Positions 6,435 through 6,668 of a stretch of 6,668 nt of DNA are shown piece after piece (positions within the stretch are counted from its first letter, which is position 1; each line of letters opens with the position of its first letter). The translations under genes were made by a program, and so were the position numbers. This stretch comes from Nitrospina sp. (GTDB lineage Bacteria; Nitrospinota; Nitrospinia; Nitrospinales; VA-1): NCBI GenBank assembly GCA_018647025.1, contig JABGTQ010000046.1, positions 1 through 6,668 of the forward strand, written 5' to 3'. A model generated the notes under the pieces. It saw only the letters and a program-made list of their open reading frames with translations. It made no database searches and had not been told where the DNA came from.

Positions 6435-6668
6435 ATGCCTTGGGACGATTTACACGAACCGGGAAAATCCGGTAATAAAGGTGGCGGAAGCTCAGGTGGT
6501 AGTTCTCAAGATAAACCCCCTTTTGATATTCCACAATTCAACGTCCCAAAATTTAAACCGTCCATGTTGTGGATTATTATTGGGCTATTGCTAATTGTCT
6601 GGATTATTCCAGGAACGTTTTATTTTGTAGAGCCCGACGAGGAAGGGGTAGTTGTAACCTTCGGAAAA
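6435..6668 (+). CDS. hflK: HflK, membrane protease-modulator (SPFH/band 7) N-terminal part, 3' truncated by window
   Basis: Seventy-eight codons are visible. The protein opens with MPWDD, typical of HflK, then a Gly/Ser-rich linker (residues 10-24) and a proline-rich stretch. A single transmembrane anchor spans about 44-65 (MLWIIIGLLLIVWIIPGTFYF). The start of the band-7/SPFH domain follows, VEPDEEGVVVTFGK (65-78), matching the conserved 'xxERGVVxRFGK' entry. HflK with HflC forms a large cytoplasmic-membrane complex that surrounds and modulates the FtsH protease. An in-frame TAA at 6429-6431 precedes the ATG, so the start is firm, although the ribosome site is weak (GTAAG). hflC would be expected to follow outside the window. 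The remainder of the protein cannot be assessed. Confidence 0.92.
   Translation, partial: MPWDDLHEPGKSGNKGGGSSGGSSQDKPPFDIPQFNVPKFKPSMLWIIIGLLLIVWIIPGTFYFVEPDEEGVVVTFGK

Noticed and set aside
6376..6594. A 72-codon frame overlapping the hflK start.
   Set aside because: It begins at TTG without a ribosome site and runs out of frame through clear hflK coding sequence.

Overview
The window holds parts or all of seven protein genes from an AT-rich bacterial chromosome (about 40% G+C by eye). No rRNA, tRNA, CRISPR array, transposase or phage gene was seen. The organism cannot be named from the sequence. An energy-coupled inorganic-carbon uptake locus with an unusually long DabA suggests a chemolithoautotroph, for example a nitrite-oxidising (Nitrospinota/Nitrospirota-like) or sulfur-oxidising lineage. 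That is inference from gene content, not an identification.

Region 1 (1-4247, + strand) is a probable three-gene operon. It contains the C-terminal end of a NuoM/NuoL-like proton-channel subunit (dabB-like), a complete 1083-residue DabA (DUF2309/UPF0753), and a 111-residue PII-like protein, with gaps of 46 and 30 bp. In the known DAB system, DabB and DabA form a membrane complex that accumulates bicarbonate by energy-coupled, carbonic-anhydrase-like CO2 hydration. A PII-like partner fits allosteric control by adenine nucleotides or bicarbonate. The four zinc-ligand positions known from DabA are all present.

Region 2 (4281-6038, - strand) converges on the operon. Read in its own direction it encodes a small DUF6504-like protein, protein-L-isoaspartate O-methyltransferase (pcm), and an orotate-phosphoribosyltransferase-like protein whose PRPP loop is intact but whose OPRT catalytic loop is altered. 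Gaps of 99 and 123 bp, plus a weak terminator-like hairpin after pcm, argue against one tight operon.

Region 3 (6039-6434) is a 396-bp non-coding divergent region. It has a 50-bp AT-rich inverted repeat next to the DUF6504-like gene, a good sigma70-like promoter reading right, and an 18-bp operator-like palindrome. Region 4 (6435-6668, + strand) is the start of hflK, cut by the window edge.

The most interesting material is the long-DabA/NuoM-like/PII-like carbon uptake locus, the apparent loss of the NuoM TM12 glutamate in the DabB-like subunit, and the OPRT-like protein. I found no convincing wholly new system.
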